Assembly (NCBI GenBank): GCA_050012855.1
Contig: JBEKGJ010000004.1
Location: forward strand, 62,001 to 126,000
Source of the DNA: JAJXZJ01 sp050012855
GTDB lineage: Bacteria > Verrucomicrobiota > Verrucomicrobiia > Limisphaerales > J093
Length of the DNA: 64,000 nucleotides
Direction of reading: 5' to 3'
Under the pieces are notes generated by a model. That model was not told where the DNA came from. It ran no database searches and saw only the letters and a list, made by a program, of their open reading frames with translations. Shown piece after piece: positions 25,718-34,118 of this stretch. Position numbers and translations under genes: made by a program. Position 1 is the stretch's first letter. Each line of letters begins with the position of its first letter.

Positions 25718-26545
25718 TTACCTCTGCGTCAGAACGCCAACAACTGAAAATCCTGCCCAAACTGGCCCCCCTGCGACTTTCCGGCCCAGCCGATTACGAT
25801 TGTGGCTTCTTTGGCGACCGGGCGGCTTCGGATGTTCCTGTTCGCGGTCTTCTGGGAGCCAGTTGAAGTAAAGGAATTGCGCCGGGGAAACGCGGAGCAA
25901 TGGTCGAAGGATGAACGCTGAAGGCTGAAATGTGGATTGGGCGTCCTCCAGTCCTGCCCCGATTTTCGCGGCGTAGCGGCGGCTCGATAGAGCGCCGCCG
26001 TCTTTCTGCTCCCGCGTCTGCCAACCGGCCGAGAATGCGGCGCTCTGCCGAGACGCCGCTACGGGTCGCACCGCGAAATGACCGTTTTGACACCCCATCC
26101 TCTCCCCGTCTGAGGCGGAGAGGGAGAAGGCGGGCATGATGGCAATGTTGACCTGAACGGCGCGCGGACTGCGCAACACGCTCGACAACATGGCAACGCC
26201 CTCCTGAGTGAAGGCCTGCGGCAGATACTTGAAATGCTGGCCGCGCTTTAAGGTTCCAAATTGGAACCTTAATCCAACCGCCTCATCCGCAGTGAGTTGG
26301 AACATGAAATCGGGCGGAAAGCGGTCGGGATCTCGTTTGACAGCGCGATTCGGAGCCCCGGTGGTGACGCCGGAAAGCACCGCCAGGTCTGCGTCCAACA
26401 GCACTTTCTCCCCTCGGATGAGGTGGATCAATCTTCCGACCTGCTTCTTCCCGTTCGAGGCGGAGAGGGAGGAGACCCGCACCACCGCCTTGTCCTTCGG
26501 GCTGCGGCTCAGGAAGACGGCGTGGGTGAAGTCTGGGTCGCTCAT
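25718..26545 (-). CDS. ORF6N-domain protein, C-terminal half replaced by repeat read-through
   Basis: Only the first ~140 codons look genuine. They hold an ORF6N (KilA-N-associated, phage antirepressor-type) DNA-binding domain: IHLIRGEKVLLDADLAVLSGV, FPPDFMFQLTADEA, KYLPQAFTQEGVAMLSSVLRSPRAVQVNIAIM. After that the frame passes through SLSASDGERMG and other residues encoded by intergenic repeats, where family members would go on with a helical C-terminus. The N-terminus also contains an odd SASNGKKQ stretch resembling repeat-encoded sequence. It is probably a remnant. Confidence 0.6.
   Translation of the reverse strand: MSDPDFTHAVFLSRSPKDKAVVRVSSLSASNGKKQVGRLIHLIRGEKVLLDADLAVLSGVTTGAPNRAVKRDPDRFPPDFMFQLTADEAVGLRFQFGTLKRGQHFKYLPQAFTQEGVAMLSSVLRSPRAVQVNIAIMPAFSLSASDGERMGCQNGHFAVRPVAASRQSAAFSAGWQTREQKDGGALSSRRYAAKIGAGLEDAQSTFQPSAFILRPLLRVSPAQFLYFNWLPEDREQEHPKPPGRQRSHNRNRLGRKVAGGPVWAGFSVVGVLTQR
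25860..26118. repeat. Repeat mosaic inside the 3' part of the ORF6N frame
   Basis: It holds two GC-rich hairpins, one around CGGCGGCTCGATAGAGCGCC (about 25977-26000) and one around GCGGCGCTCTGCCGAGACGC (about 26038-26060). A heptad-like stretch (GGATGAACGCTGAAGGCTGA, about 25907) and a CTCTCCCCGTCTGAGGCGGA stretch (about 26100) are also present. Confidence 0.5.
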
Positions 26546-26616
26546 GGTGTGGACGGCATACTATGGGAAGGAGTGTGGCATGGCAAGCTGACTTGGGCGG
26601 GCGTCGGCAACGGCGT

Positions 26617-26758
26617 GACGTTCTCTGCCGCCGCTTTCAGGGCGGGGATGAATGGTTGGGCCGGTTACCCAGGGCATCGCGCGGGGCGCTCAGCCCTGGG
26701 CTGGAGTCTCGCATCCCTCCAGGATGCCCAGGCGGTGGGTCGCGGACCGCCGGGCTGC
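26617..26758. repeat. Hairpin repeat (189-bp family), dispersed copy 1
   Basis: Shares CTGCCGCCGCTTTCAGGGCG, GGTTACCCAGGGCATCGCGC, CAGCCCTGGGCTGGAGTCTC and GCATCCCTCCAGGATGC with the copies at 27044 and 28981-29533. Two hairpins form: CCCAGGGC/GCCCTGGG and GCATCC/GGATGC. Between it and the next copy (26759-27043) I see no gene. Confidence 0.75.
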
Positions 26759-27043
26759 GGTGGGGTTTCGGTGCTCCGCGGTCGGGCAGTGCCGTAACTG
26801 GTGGGGCTCTTCTAAGAAACCACCTTGGAAGACGTTGTTATACAGGAGCTTACCCTGGCGTCGATTGAGCACATCTTCACCCGGCATAGTCCTGGTTTCT
26901 TGCACGAGTAGGCCACTCAAAGAGTGGATGGGCGCTGACGAGCCCGCTGAACCCCACGGTGTGAACGGCTCGCGAGGACCTGCCTGTGCGTCGCACGCAG
27001 ACAGGCGCTTGCCCCAGCGGGAGATCGAATTGAGACGTGGCCA

Positions 27044-27225
27044 CGGAAATCGCGGCGTTCATTCCGGCCATAAGGTTGCCGGCAGAGGCGCGGGACGTTC
27101 TGCCGCCGCTTTCAGGGCGGGGATGAACGGTTGGAATCGGTTACCCAGGGCATCGCGCGGGGCGCTCAGCCCTGGGCTGGAGTCTCGCATCCCTTCAGGA
27201 TGCCCAGGCGGTGGGCAGCCACCCA
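27044..27225. repeat. Hairpin repeat (189-bp family), dispersed copy 2
   Basis: Begins CGGAAATCGCGGCGTTCATT and carries both hairpins (CCCAGGGC/GCCCTGGG and GCATCCCTTCAGGATGC). It lies just before the fucosidase gene. The preceding bases include GCAGACAGGCGCTTGCCCC, as before the tandem copies at 28981. Confidence 0.75.
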
Positions 27226-27300
27226 GGCGAGGTGCGAAGGACGAAGTCCGAATGACGAATGACGGACGGTGGGGCGCGGACCATCGGAATCACCGCTTGA
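27226..27300. repeat. Heptad-type repeat
   Basis: GCGAAGG ACGAAGT CCGAATG ACGAATG ACGGACG is a clear 7-base periodic run (about 27233-27267), followed by a GGTGGGGCGCGGACC stretch like the other heptad blocks. Confidence 0.6.
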
Positions 27301-27380
27301 CGGGGCACTGGGTCAAATCGGACGATTCGCCCATGACCACCCAGGCTCTCGTCTCGCGAAACCGCGAAACAAAGGAGCGC

Positions 27381-28634
27381 GTGAAAACGTTCATCGCCCT
27401 GCTGGCGCTGTCGATGGCCGTCAGCGCCGCGCCTTTGCCCATGCCCCAACAGCTCGCCTGGCAGAAACTCGAGCTGACCATGTTCTGCCATTTCGGCGTC
27501 AACACGTTCACGGACCGCGAATGGGGCGAAGGCACGGAACCGGAGACGATTTTCAATCCCACGAACCTCGACTGCGGCCAGTGGGTCGGCGCCGCCAAGG
27601 CCGGCGGGTTCAAGCTGATGATCATGACCGCCAAACACCACGACGGCTTCTGCCTGTGGCCCTCGAAGTTCACCGACCACAGCGTAAAAGGGTCGCCGTG
27701 GAAGAACGGCCGGGGCGATGTCGTGGGCGAGTTCGTCGCCGCCTGCCGCGCGCAGAAGATGAAGGTCGGGCTCTACCTTTCGCCCTGGGACCGGCACGAG
27801 AAAACCTACGGCACCGACGCCTACAACGATCATTTCTGCAACCAGCTCACCGAACTGCTGTCGAACTACGGCGTCATTGACGAGGTGTGGTTCGACGGCG
27901 CCAACGGCGAAGGGCCGAACGGCAAGAAGCAGGTCTATGACTGGAACCGCTACTTCGCGCTCATCCGGCAACTCCAGCCGCGCGCGTTGATCGCCATCTC
28001 CGGGCCGGACATCCGCTGGGTCGGGAACGAGTCGGGCGTCGCGCGCCCGGGCGAGTCGAGCGTGCAGACGCGCGATGGCCAGCCGGTCTGGTATCCGGCC
28101 GAGTGCGACGTCTCGATCCGGCCGGGCTGGTTTTATCACGCCAGCGAGGACGGCAAGGTGAAGACGATCGCGGAGTTGATGGACATTTATTTCAAATCCG
28201 TGGGGCGGAATTCCGTCCTGCTGCTCAACGTCCCGCCGGATCGCGCGGGCCGCTTCGCCGCGCCGGATGTGCAGCGATTGCAGGAATTCGGCGTGGCGGT
28301 CCGCGGTCTGTTCACCAATGAAATTGCGCGCGGCACGGCCAACGGCATTGTCGAGTTCGGCGGCGAACGGCGATTCAACCTTGTGAACGTGCGGGAGGAC
28401 ATTGAGCAGGGTGAACGGGTCCAGGCCTATCACCTGGAGGTCCGCCAGGGCGGCGCGTGGCAGGCCGTGGCGCGGGGCACGGTGATCGGCCAGCGCAACC
28501 TGCATCGGGTCGCGGAGGTGAAGGCGGAGGCCGCGCGGTTGGTGGTGGAGCGCAGCAGCGCCGAACCGCACGTGAGTTGGTCGCTCCACCAGACGAAGCC
28601 AATCGGCCCGTGGGGAGAGGCGTCGGAGCGCTGA
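27381..28634 (+). CDS. Secreted alpha-L-fucosidase, GH29
   Basis: 417 residues. Removes alpha-L-fucose from glycans such as fucoidan or host-like glycoconjugates. I chose the GTG at 27381 because it gives a clean signal peptide (VKTFIALLALSMAVSAAPLP) and is preceded by AAAGGAG; an in-frame ATG at 27333 would put 16 residues before it. GH29 signatures: FCHFGVNTFTDREWG, MTAKHHDGFCLWPSK, LYLSPWDRH, and the nucleophile Asp in VWFDGANGEG. The domain ends near residue 320 (LLLNVPPDRAGRF) and a short beta domain follows. It is flanked on both sides by copies of the same hairpin repeat. Confidence 0.93.
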   Translation: MKTFIALLALSMAVSAAPLPMPQQLAWQKLELTMFCHFGVNTFTDREWGEGTEPETIFNPTNLDCGQWVGAAKAGGFKLMIMTAKHHDGFCLWPSKFTDHSVKGSPWKNGRGDVVGEFVAACRAQKMKVGLYLSPWDRHEKTYGTDAYNDHFCNQLTELLSNYGVIDEVWFDGANGEGPNGKKQVYDWNRYFALIRQLQPRALIAISGPDIRWVGNESGVARPGESSVQTRDGQPVWYPAECDVSIRPGWFYHASEDGKVKTIAELMDIYFKSVGRNSVLLLNVPPDRAGRFAAPDVQRLQEFGVAVRGLFTNEIARGTANGIVEFGGERRFNLVNVREDIEQGERVQAYHLEVRQGGAWQAVARGTVIGQRNLHRVAEVKAEAARLVVERSSAEPHVSWSLHQTKPIGPWGEASER

Positions 28635-28699
28635 CGAACCGGGCCGTGATGGGGCTGCGGTGTGCCGCGGCCGTGACTGCTCGTTCCGATCTGGTGGGG

Positions 28700-28975
28700 C
28701 TCTGACGAGCCGCGAACAGGTTGATGGTTGATGGTTGAGAGTTGAGCGACCGGAGGAGGGCCGCGGCAAGTTGTGGGGGAGAGCCGGCTCGTGAGGACGC
28801 CCCACCAGAGAATTTCGAGTTTCGAGGTGCGAGGGTCGAATTCGCGTGAGTTGGTGGAATTCGTGTCTCGGCGCGCGAGGACCTGCCTGTGCGTCGCATC
28901 TGCCTGTGCGGACGCAGACAGGCGCAGACAGGCGCAGACAGGCGCTTGCCCCACCGGGAGATTGAATTGCGACAT
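28700..28975. repeat. Heptad and 10-bp repeat block
   Basis: TTGATGG TTGATGG TTGAGAG TTGAGCG (about 28720-28748), then TTTCGAG TTTCGAG GTGCGAG GGTCGAA (about 28815-28842), both 7-base periodic. The decamer GCAGACAGGC follows three times in tandem (about 28914-28943), with CCTGTGCGGAC modules before it. No gene is seen in 28635-28980. Confidence 0.75.
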
Positions 28976-28980
28976 GGCCG

Positions 28981-29533
28981 CGGAAATCGCGGGATTCATT
29001 CCGGCCACAAGGGTGTTGGCGGAGGCGGGGGACGTTCTGCCGCCACTTTCAGGGCGGGAATGGATGGTTGGACCGGTTACCCAGGGCATCGCGCGGGGCG
29101 CTCAGCCCAGGGCTGGATTTTCGCATCCCTTCAGGATGCCAAAGCGGTGGGTCACGGACCGCCGGGCCGCGGAAATCGCGGGCTTCATTCCGGCCACAAG
29201 GGTGTTGGCGGAGGCGGGGGACGTTCTGCCGCCGCTTTCAGGGCGGGAATGGATGGTTTGTACCGGTTACCCTGGGCATCGCGCGGGGTGCTCAGCCCAG
29301 GGCTGGATTCTCGTATCCCTTCAGGACGCCAAGGCGCTGGGTGGTGGACCACCGGGCCGCGGAAATCGCGGGGTTCAATCCGGTCGCGAGGTCATCGGCA
29401 GTTGTGCCGCCACTTTCAGGGCGGGAATGGATGGTTGGACTGGTTACCCTGGGCATCGCGCGGGGCGCTCAGCCCAGGGCTGGAGTCTCGCATCCCTTCA
29501 GGATGCCAAAGCGGTGGGTCACGGACCGCCGGG
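28981..29533. repeat. Three tandem copies of a ~189-bp hairpin repeat
   Basis: Units start with CGGAAATCGCGGG at 28981, 29170 and 29360 (spacing 189 and 190). Each has TTCAGGGCGGGAATGGATGG, CCCAGGGC/GCCCTGGG (or a one-base variant) and GCATCCCTTCAGGATGC-type hairpins, and GG(A/T)CC(G/A)CCGGGC at the end. A longer plus-strand frame crosses all three; it has no family resemblance. The remaining 29534-29619 holds no clear signal. Confidence 0.85.
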
Positions 29534-29619
29534 CGGCAGCAGCGCCGTTCGGCGGAAATCGAAAATGCTGGCCAAGGGTGGGCAACGGGCCTATGGGTTT
29601 TCCAGCCCTGAGTTTGGAC

Positions 29620-30861
29620 ATGAGACGTCGCTTGTTTTTGCAGCGCATCGCCACCCCGGTGCTGCTCGCCCCGCCGTTCGCCGGTGTGGCTCGTCGCGCG
29701 CTGGCGGCGGAGACGCCGGAGCCCTGGATCACCCTGCAGCAGGCGGCGGATTGGCGCACGCGCTGGGAGAAGGAGATCCTCGGCACCACCCGCACCCGTT
29801 ATTGTGACAAGGAAACGGGCGAGGAACTGGGCTGGCTGGTCAGCCCGCTGCTCGAAGGGTTTTACCAGGGCTACCTCGCCACGCGCGGCGCCGAGTGGGT
29901 GGCCCGGCTCGTCGAATGGATGGACGCCTGTGTCCGCCGCGCCACCAAGGAGCCCGACGGGTTTCCGGGCTGGCCCAAGGGCGACGGCGGCGGGGGCGAA
30001 TCCACCGAGTTCAGCGCCGACAGCCTGCTGGGCGAGGCGATGATGCTGCGGCCGGCGGTGCTGATGGCGGACACGATCCTGAAGACGCCCGCACTGGCGG
30101 CCCGGTTCGGCGACGCGGCGCGCGCCTACGTCAAACTCGCCGAGGACGTTTTCCAGAAATGGGACACGCGCGGTTGCTGGCGCACTGTGAAGGACGGCGG
30201 GTTGTGGATCGTGCCCGCGTTTGGCATTGACCGCCAGACGGGCCAGTGGTCCGCCGGGTATGCGCAACGCGCGACCACCGGTTTCTCGAATCCGGCCAAC
30301 AAGGAGAACCACATCGCGCGCTGGCTGATCGCGTTGTTCGACGTGACCCGGAAACCGGTCTATCGCGAACGCGCCGAGGGCTGGTGGCGGCTGATGCGGT
30401 CGCGCCTGCGGACGCGCGAGGACGGGAAGTTCTACGTGTGGAATTACTGGGACCCGGCTGGTCCCTGGGATTACAAGCCCGACGGCTCGCCGAAGCACTG
30501 GGTGGGTGTGCATCCGAACGGCGGTTATTACGGGATTGATGTCGAGAGCATGGTTGTGGCGTTCGAGCATGGGCTGGTGTTCGATCGCGACGACCTAGCC
30601 CGGCTCATCCGCACGAACCGCGATTTCATGTGGAACCAGCAGATGACCGGCGCGCGGTTCCAGCGCATTGACGGCGGCCAGCCCGATCCGCGCTGGAAGA
30701 ACTCGCCCGGCGTGCTCTGGACCGGCCTGATTCCCCACGACGCCACGCTGCGAAAGGTCTTTGTGGCCAACCATAACCCGGTCAGTTGGGGCGGTATCGC
30801 CGCGACGCCGTGGTTCCTGGCCAAGGCGGTGGCCGCCGCCGGCGCAAATTCCGCAACCTGA
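29620..30861 (+). CDS. Tat-exported protein, possibly alpha-barrel glycan-active
   Basis: 413 residues from the ATG at 29620. The N-terminus MRRRLFLQRIATPVLLAPPF has a twin-arginine pattern and hydrophobic stretch, so Tat export is likely. The rest is mostly helical with Trp-rich turns (FPGWPKGDGGGGE, GCWRTVKDGGLWIVPAFG, FYVWNYWDPAGPWDY, HPNGGYYGIDVESMVVAFEHG). The spacing of these segments suggests an alpha/alpha barrel as in many glycan-active enzymes, but I cannot name a family. It is 38 bp ahead of the sugar isomerase-like gene; its neighbour upstream is the fucosidase. The frame is open further upstream only through the repeats. Confidence 0.75.
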   Translation: MRRRLFLQRIATPVLLAPPFAGVARRALAAETPEPWITLQQAADWRTRWEKEILGTTRTRYCDKETGEELGWLVSPLLEGFYQGYLATRGAEWVARLVEWMDACVRRATKEPDGFPGWPKGDGGGGESTEFSADSLLGEAMMLRPAVLMADTILKTPALAARFGDAARAYVKLAEDVFQKWDTRGCWRTVKDGGLWIVPAFGIDRQTGQWSAGYAQRATTGFSNPANKENHIARWLIALFDVTRKPVYRERAEGWWRLMRSRLRTREDGKFYVWNYWDPAGPWDYKPDGSPKHWVGVHPNGGYYGIDVESMVVAFEHGLVFDRDDLARLIRTNRDFMWNQQMTGARFQRIDGGQPDPRWKNSPGVLWTGLIPHDATLRKVFVANHNPVSWGGIAATPWFLAKAVAAAGANSAT

Positions 30862-30899
30862 ACCGAAGGCAGCAAATCACCCTGCGAACCTGTCATACC

Positions 30900-31931
30900 A
30901 TGAATGCTCAACCCACTCTGAATCGCCGCGAGTTCCTCGCCAGCACCGCCCTCGCCACTACCGCCGCCGCCCTGCCGCTGACCCTGTCGGCCGCAGACAC
31001 GCCCGCATCTGCGCCCGGCCGGCCCAAGGTCGGCTGCTTGAGTTGGTGCTTCCACAGCCTGGGCCCGGCGGCCGATCCCGAGCCGGCCATTGACATCATT
31101 GGCGGACTGGGCTTCGACGGCATCGAGCTGATCGTCACGGCGCGCCGCGATCTCACGGATTTCTGGACCGACGCGCGCATTGACCGGCTGAAGCGGAAGC
31201 TCGACAGCCACAAACTGCAGGTGTCGCAATTCGTCATCTTCCAGCCGGTGGTCGAGGATTTGTCGAGCACGCGGCCGGAGGAACAGGCGAAGGCGCTGGA
31301 CTATTTCGAGGCAGGCTGCCGGATCGGACAGAAGTTCGCGGCGCCCATCATCAACATCGTGGCGCCGTGGGCGCGCGAGTTGAAGGGACCGAGCGATTAC
31401 CTGCCGCGGTTTTACGAGCTCGATCCGGCCGCGCCGGGGCAGAAATTCCACATTGACATCGCGCCGGGATTCGACTGGGACAAGGTGTGGCAGGCTTATG
31501 TCGCCACGACGCGGGCCTGCCTCGAGCGGGCGAAGGCGCACGGGATGCGGTTCTCGATCGAACAGCACACGCATTGTCTCGTGCCGGAAGCGGCGTCGTT
31601 CCTCCGGCTGTGGGACGCCATCCGCGATCCGGTGCTGGGCTACAACCTCGATGCGGGCTGGACGCTGCTGCAGCGCGAATACCCGCCGCTGGCGGTTTAC
31701 AAGGTCCGCGGGCACCTGATGAACCTGCACATGCGCGACATTGACGGCCAGATGCGCCGTTTCCCGCCGATCGGCGACGGGGTCATGGATTTCCGGGCGA
31801 TTGTCGAGGCGCTGCGGCAGACCGGCTTCAGCGGGTTCGCCTCGCTCGAACAGGACAAGAACCCGGGCGACCGGGACATGACCGAGACTTGTCGCCGCTA
31901 CGTGCGGATGATGCGGGAATACCTCGGTTGA
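30900..31931 (+). CDS. Tat-exported sugar phosphate isomerase/epimerase-like TIM-barrel protein
   Basis: 343 residues. The Tat signal is NRREFLASTALATTAAALPL. The TIM barrel starts at VGCLSWCFHSLGP and includes LGFDGIELIVT, FAAPIINIVAPWAR, FSIEQHTHCLV, LGYNLDAGWTLL, NLHMRDID and GFASLEQDKNPG. The metal ligands of the xylose-isomerase-like family (Glu, Asp, His, Glu) are in place in these motifs. Such exported proteins are common in Verrucomicrobia and Planctomycetes; substrates are unknown, probably a free sugar or sugar acid. It is 38 bp downstream of the Tat protein and likely in the same operon. Confidence 0.88.
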   Translation: MNAQPTLNRREFLASTALATTAAALPLTLSAADTPASAPGRPKVGCLSWCFHSLGPAADPEPAIDIIGGLGFDGIELIVTARRDLTDFWTDARIDRLKRKLDSHKLQVSQFVIFQPVVEDLSSTRPEEQAKALDYFEAGCRIGQKFAAPIINIVAPWARELKGPSDYLPRFYELDPAAPGQKFHIDIAPGFDWDKVWQAYVATTRACLERAKAHGMRFSIEQHTHCLVPEAASFLRLWDAIRDPVLGYNLDAGWTLLQREYPPLAVYKVRGHLMNLHMRDIDGQMRRFPPIGDGVMDFRAIVEALRQTGFSGFASLEQDKNPGDRDMTETCRRYVRMMREYLG

Positions 31932-32028
31932 TCGTGCACGGCGGCCACAGCGCCCTTCCGCGCGGGGCGGACGCGCCTCTCCCGCGGCATCGGCCTCGGC
32001 GCAGGAACAAGCGATCCTGAAAAGCGGC

Positions 32029-32057
32029 TTGCATGTCGCTTATTTTTGCGGTATAGG
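32029..32057 (+). promoter_or_regulatory. Candidate promoter of the respiratory operon
   Basis: TTGCAT (32029-32034), a 17-bp spacer rich in T, and TATAGG (32052-32057). It lies about 85 bp before the heme O synthase ATG. The minus-strand promoter before the pseudopilin gene has the same TTGCAT box. Confidence 0.45.
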
Positions 32058-32141
32058 CAACGGCGTTGCTTGCGGGGCCGGGTGGCCGGCGCGACAACCG
32101 TCAACCCGCAGAGAACGGAACGTGCGGGACCCAGTAACCCA

Positions 32142-33116
32142 ATGGCATTTGTTGCCGGACAGGCATTCGTGAATCGGTTGTTCGCCCGCCGCGAGGTTGG
32201 GCGAACGACGGCGCTTGGGCGGAAACCGGCTTTGCCGGAGCGGGCGAAACCGGCCGCGCTCGACGTGCTCCATGCCTACGGGCGGCTGCTGAAACTGCGC
32301 ATCGTCCTGATGGTGCTCATCTCCTGCGCCATCGGCCTGGTCCTGGCCAGTGGCGGACACGTGGTGGCGGCGGTGGTCGGCTGGACGCTCCTGGGCACGG
32401 CCCTGCTTGCCGGCGGCGCGTGCGCGCTCAATCAATACCAGGAGCGGGAGCTCGACGCCCGCATGGAGCGCACCCGGCACCGTCCCCTGCCGGCGGGACT
32501 GCTGGACCCACGGCGCGCCCTGGTCTTTAGTATCGCTCTTTTGGTTGCGGGCGGTGCCCTGCTGGCCTGGCGGGTCAACCTGCTGACCGCCCTGCTCGGT
32601 TTCCTCACCGCGCTGCTCTACAATTTCGTTTATACGCCGATGAAGCGGCGTACCTGGCTCAACACGCCGATGGGCGCGATTCCCGGCGCGATTCCGCCGA
32701 TGATGGGCTGGGCGGCGGCCACCGGCCGGCTGGACGCGGGGGCCTGGCTGCTGTTCGTCATGGTGTTTCTCTGGCAGCATGTGCATTTCTACGCGATCGC
32801 CTGGCTGTTTCGGGACGACTACCGGCGGGCCGGGTTCCGGATGTTGCCAACGGTTGAAGGCGGGGGCGATCGCACCTTTCACCAGCTCCTCTTCGCCGCG
32901 TCGGCATTGATTCCGGTGTCGCTATTGCTGGCGGGGCTGCACCTGACGGGGCCGGCGTACTCCTGCGGCGCGGTCGTGCTCGGCGCCGGGATGCTGGCGG
33001 CGGGGATTGGCTTGTTCCGCTCGCGCTCGCTGCGGGCGGCGCACGTGGTGATGTGGGCTTCGATCGCCTACCTGCCGCTGCTGCTGGGGGCGATCGTGCT
33101 GGACCTGTATCTCTGA
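32142..33116 (+). CDS. ctaB: Heme O synthase (protoheme IX farnesyltransferase)
   Basis: 324 residues. Adds a farnesyl group to haem B to give haem O, the precursor of haem A for the oxidase encoded next. It is a UbiA-fold membrane enzyme with about nine segments. The prenyl-diphosphate motif is ALNQYQERELDARMERTRHRPLP, and the second is RDDYRRAGFRMLPTV. Mature-family similarity starts at LLKLRIVLMVLISC (residue ~50); the polar first 45 residues are longer than usual. ATG at 32142 preferred over the TTG at 32046, which lies at the predicted promoter. It is the first gene of the operon and ends 27 bp before the subunit II gene. Confidence 0.93.
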   Translation: MAFVAGQAFVNRLFARREVGRTTALGRKPALPERAKPAALDVLHAYGRLLKLRIVLMVLISCAIGLVLASGGHVVAAVVGWTLLGTALLAGGACALNQYQERELDARMERTRHRPLPAGLLDPRRALVFSIALLVAGGALLAWRVNLLTALLGFLTALLYNFVYTPMKRRTWLNTPMGAIPGAIPPMMGWAAATGRLDAGAWLLFVMVFLWQHVHFYAIAWLFRDDYRRAGFRMLPTVEGGGDRTFHQLLFAASALIPVSLLLAGLHLTGPAYSCGAVVLGAGMLAAGIGLFRSRSLRAAHVVMWASIAYLPLLLGAIVLDLYL

Positions 33117-33143
33117 GGACATGAAGGAGCATTCGAGACGACC

Positions 33144-34118
33144 ATGACGATGACCAATGCCGTGATGGGCGCCGCTGGGGAGCACATGCATCATCAGATC
33201 TCGGTCTTCAACGCGCAATCCCCGCAAGCCGAATCCATCGTTCATCTCTTTTACGTGGACCTGGCAATTTCGGCGGTGATTTTCCTGACCGTCACGGCGT
33301 TGGTGATCGCCGCCGTCATTCGTTTCCGGGCGCGCCCGGGCGATGCCGAGCCCTACCAGGACCCCGGCAATCCCCGGCTGGAGACACTCTGGACGGTGAT
33401 TCCCGCGTTGATCCTGCTCGGGCTGCTCATTTTGACGGCGCGCACGATGCTGGCCGTCAACCCGCCGGTCGGCGACCGCAAGGCCAACGTCGTCGTGATG
33501 GCGCACCAGTGGTGGTGGGAATACCGATATCCCTCCGGCGTCATCACGGCCAACGAACTGCATATACCGACGGGCACGAACTGGCTGCTCAGCATCCAAT
33601 CGGCGGACGTCATTCACGATTTCTGGGTACCCTCGCTGGGGGCGAAAATGGACGCGATTCCGGGGCATCCGAACGTCCTGTGGATCACCGCGCAAACGCC
33701 CGGCACCTACCAGGGCACGTGCGCCGAGTATTGCGGTGCGGAGCACGCCATGATGGGCATTCGCGTGATCGTGCAGTCGCCGGAGGAATTCGTCCGCTGG
33801 GAGCAGGGACAACTGCATCTCCCCGTGGCGCCGGCCGGCGAGGAGATCGAACGGGGCGCCCGGCTGTTCGCCGACAAGACGTGCCTGAACTGTCATCGCA
33901 TCAACGGCACGAAGGCGGTGGCGGGCGTCGGCCCCGACCTGACCCACCTGGCGGATCGCGACACCATTGGCTCGGATCTCCTGGCCAACAACCTGACGAA
34001 TCTGACCCGCTGGATCGCCGATCCCCAGGCGATCAAGCCGGCCTGCAACATGCCGGCCCTGCGCCTGACCGGGGTGGAGGCACACGACATTGCGGTTTAC
34101 CTGGAGAGTTTGAAATGA
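33144..34118 (+). CDS. ctaC: Cytochrome c oxidase subunit II fused to cytochrome c (caa3-type)
   Basis: 324 residues. Accepts electrons and passes them to subunit I. Two membrane helices (IVHLFYVDLAISAVIFLTVTALVIA and LWTVIPALILLGLLIL) precede a periplasmic cupredoxin domain. The CuA site is intact: H in DVIHDFW and the C-x3-C-x3-H-x2-M set in CAEYCGAEHAMM. From about residue 235 a cytochrome c domain follows with the haem motif CLNCH and a methionine ligand near NMPAL. Fusion to cytochrome c defines the caa3 class. It overlaps the subunit I gene by 4 bp (ATGA). Confidence 0.96.
   Translation: MTMTNAVMGAAGEHMHHQISVFNAQSPQAESIVHLFYVDLAISAVIFLTVTALVIAAVIRFRARPGDAEPYQDPGNPRLETLWTVIPALILLGLLILTARTMLAVNPPVGDRKANVVVMAHQWWWEYRYPSGVITANELHIPTGTNWLLSIQSADVIHDFWVPSLGAKMDAIPGHPNVLWITAQTPGTYQGTCAEYCGAEHAMMGIRVIVQSPEEFVRWEQGQLHLPVAPAGEEIERGARLFADKTCLNCHRINGTKAVAGVGPDLTHLADRDTIGSDLLANNLTNLTRWIADPQAIKPACNMPALRLTGVEAHDIAVYLESLK

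Noticed and set aside
28914..28943. CRISPR-like array from tandem GCAGACAGGC
   Set aside because: Three perfect 10-bp copies without spacers; no cas genes in the window.
28773..29619. Long plus-strand frame into the Tat protein
   Set aside because: It reads through the three tandem 189-bp repeats; the Tat signal starts at 29620.
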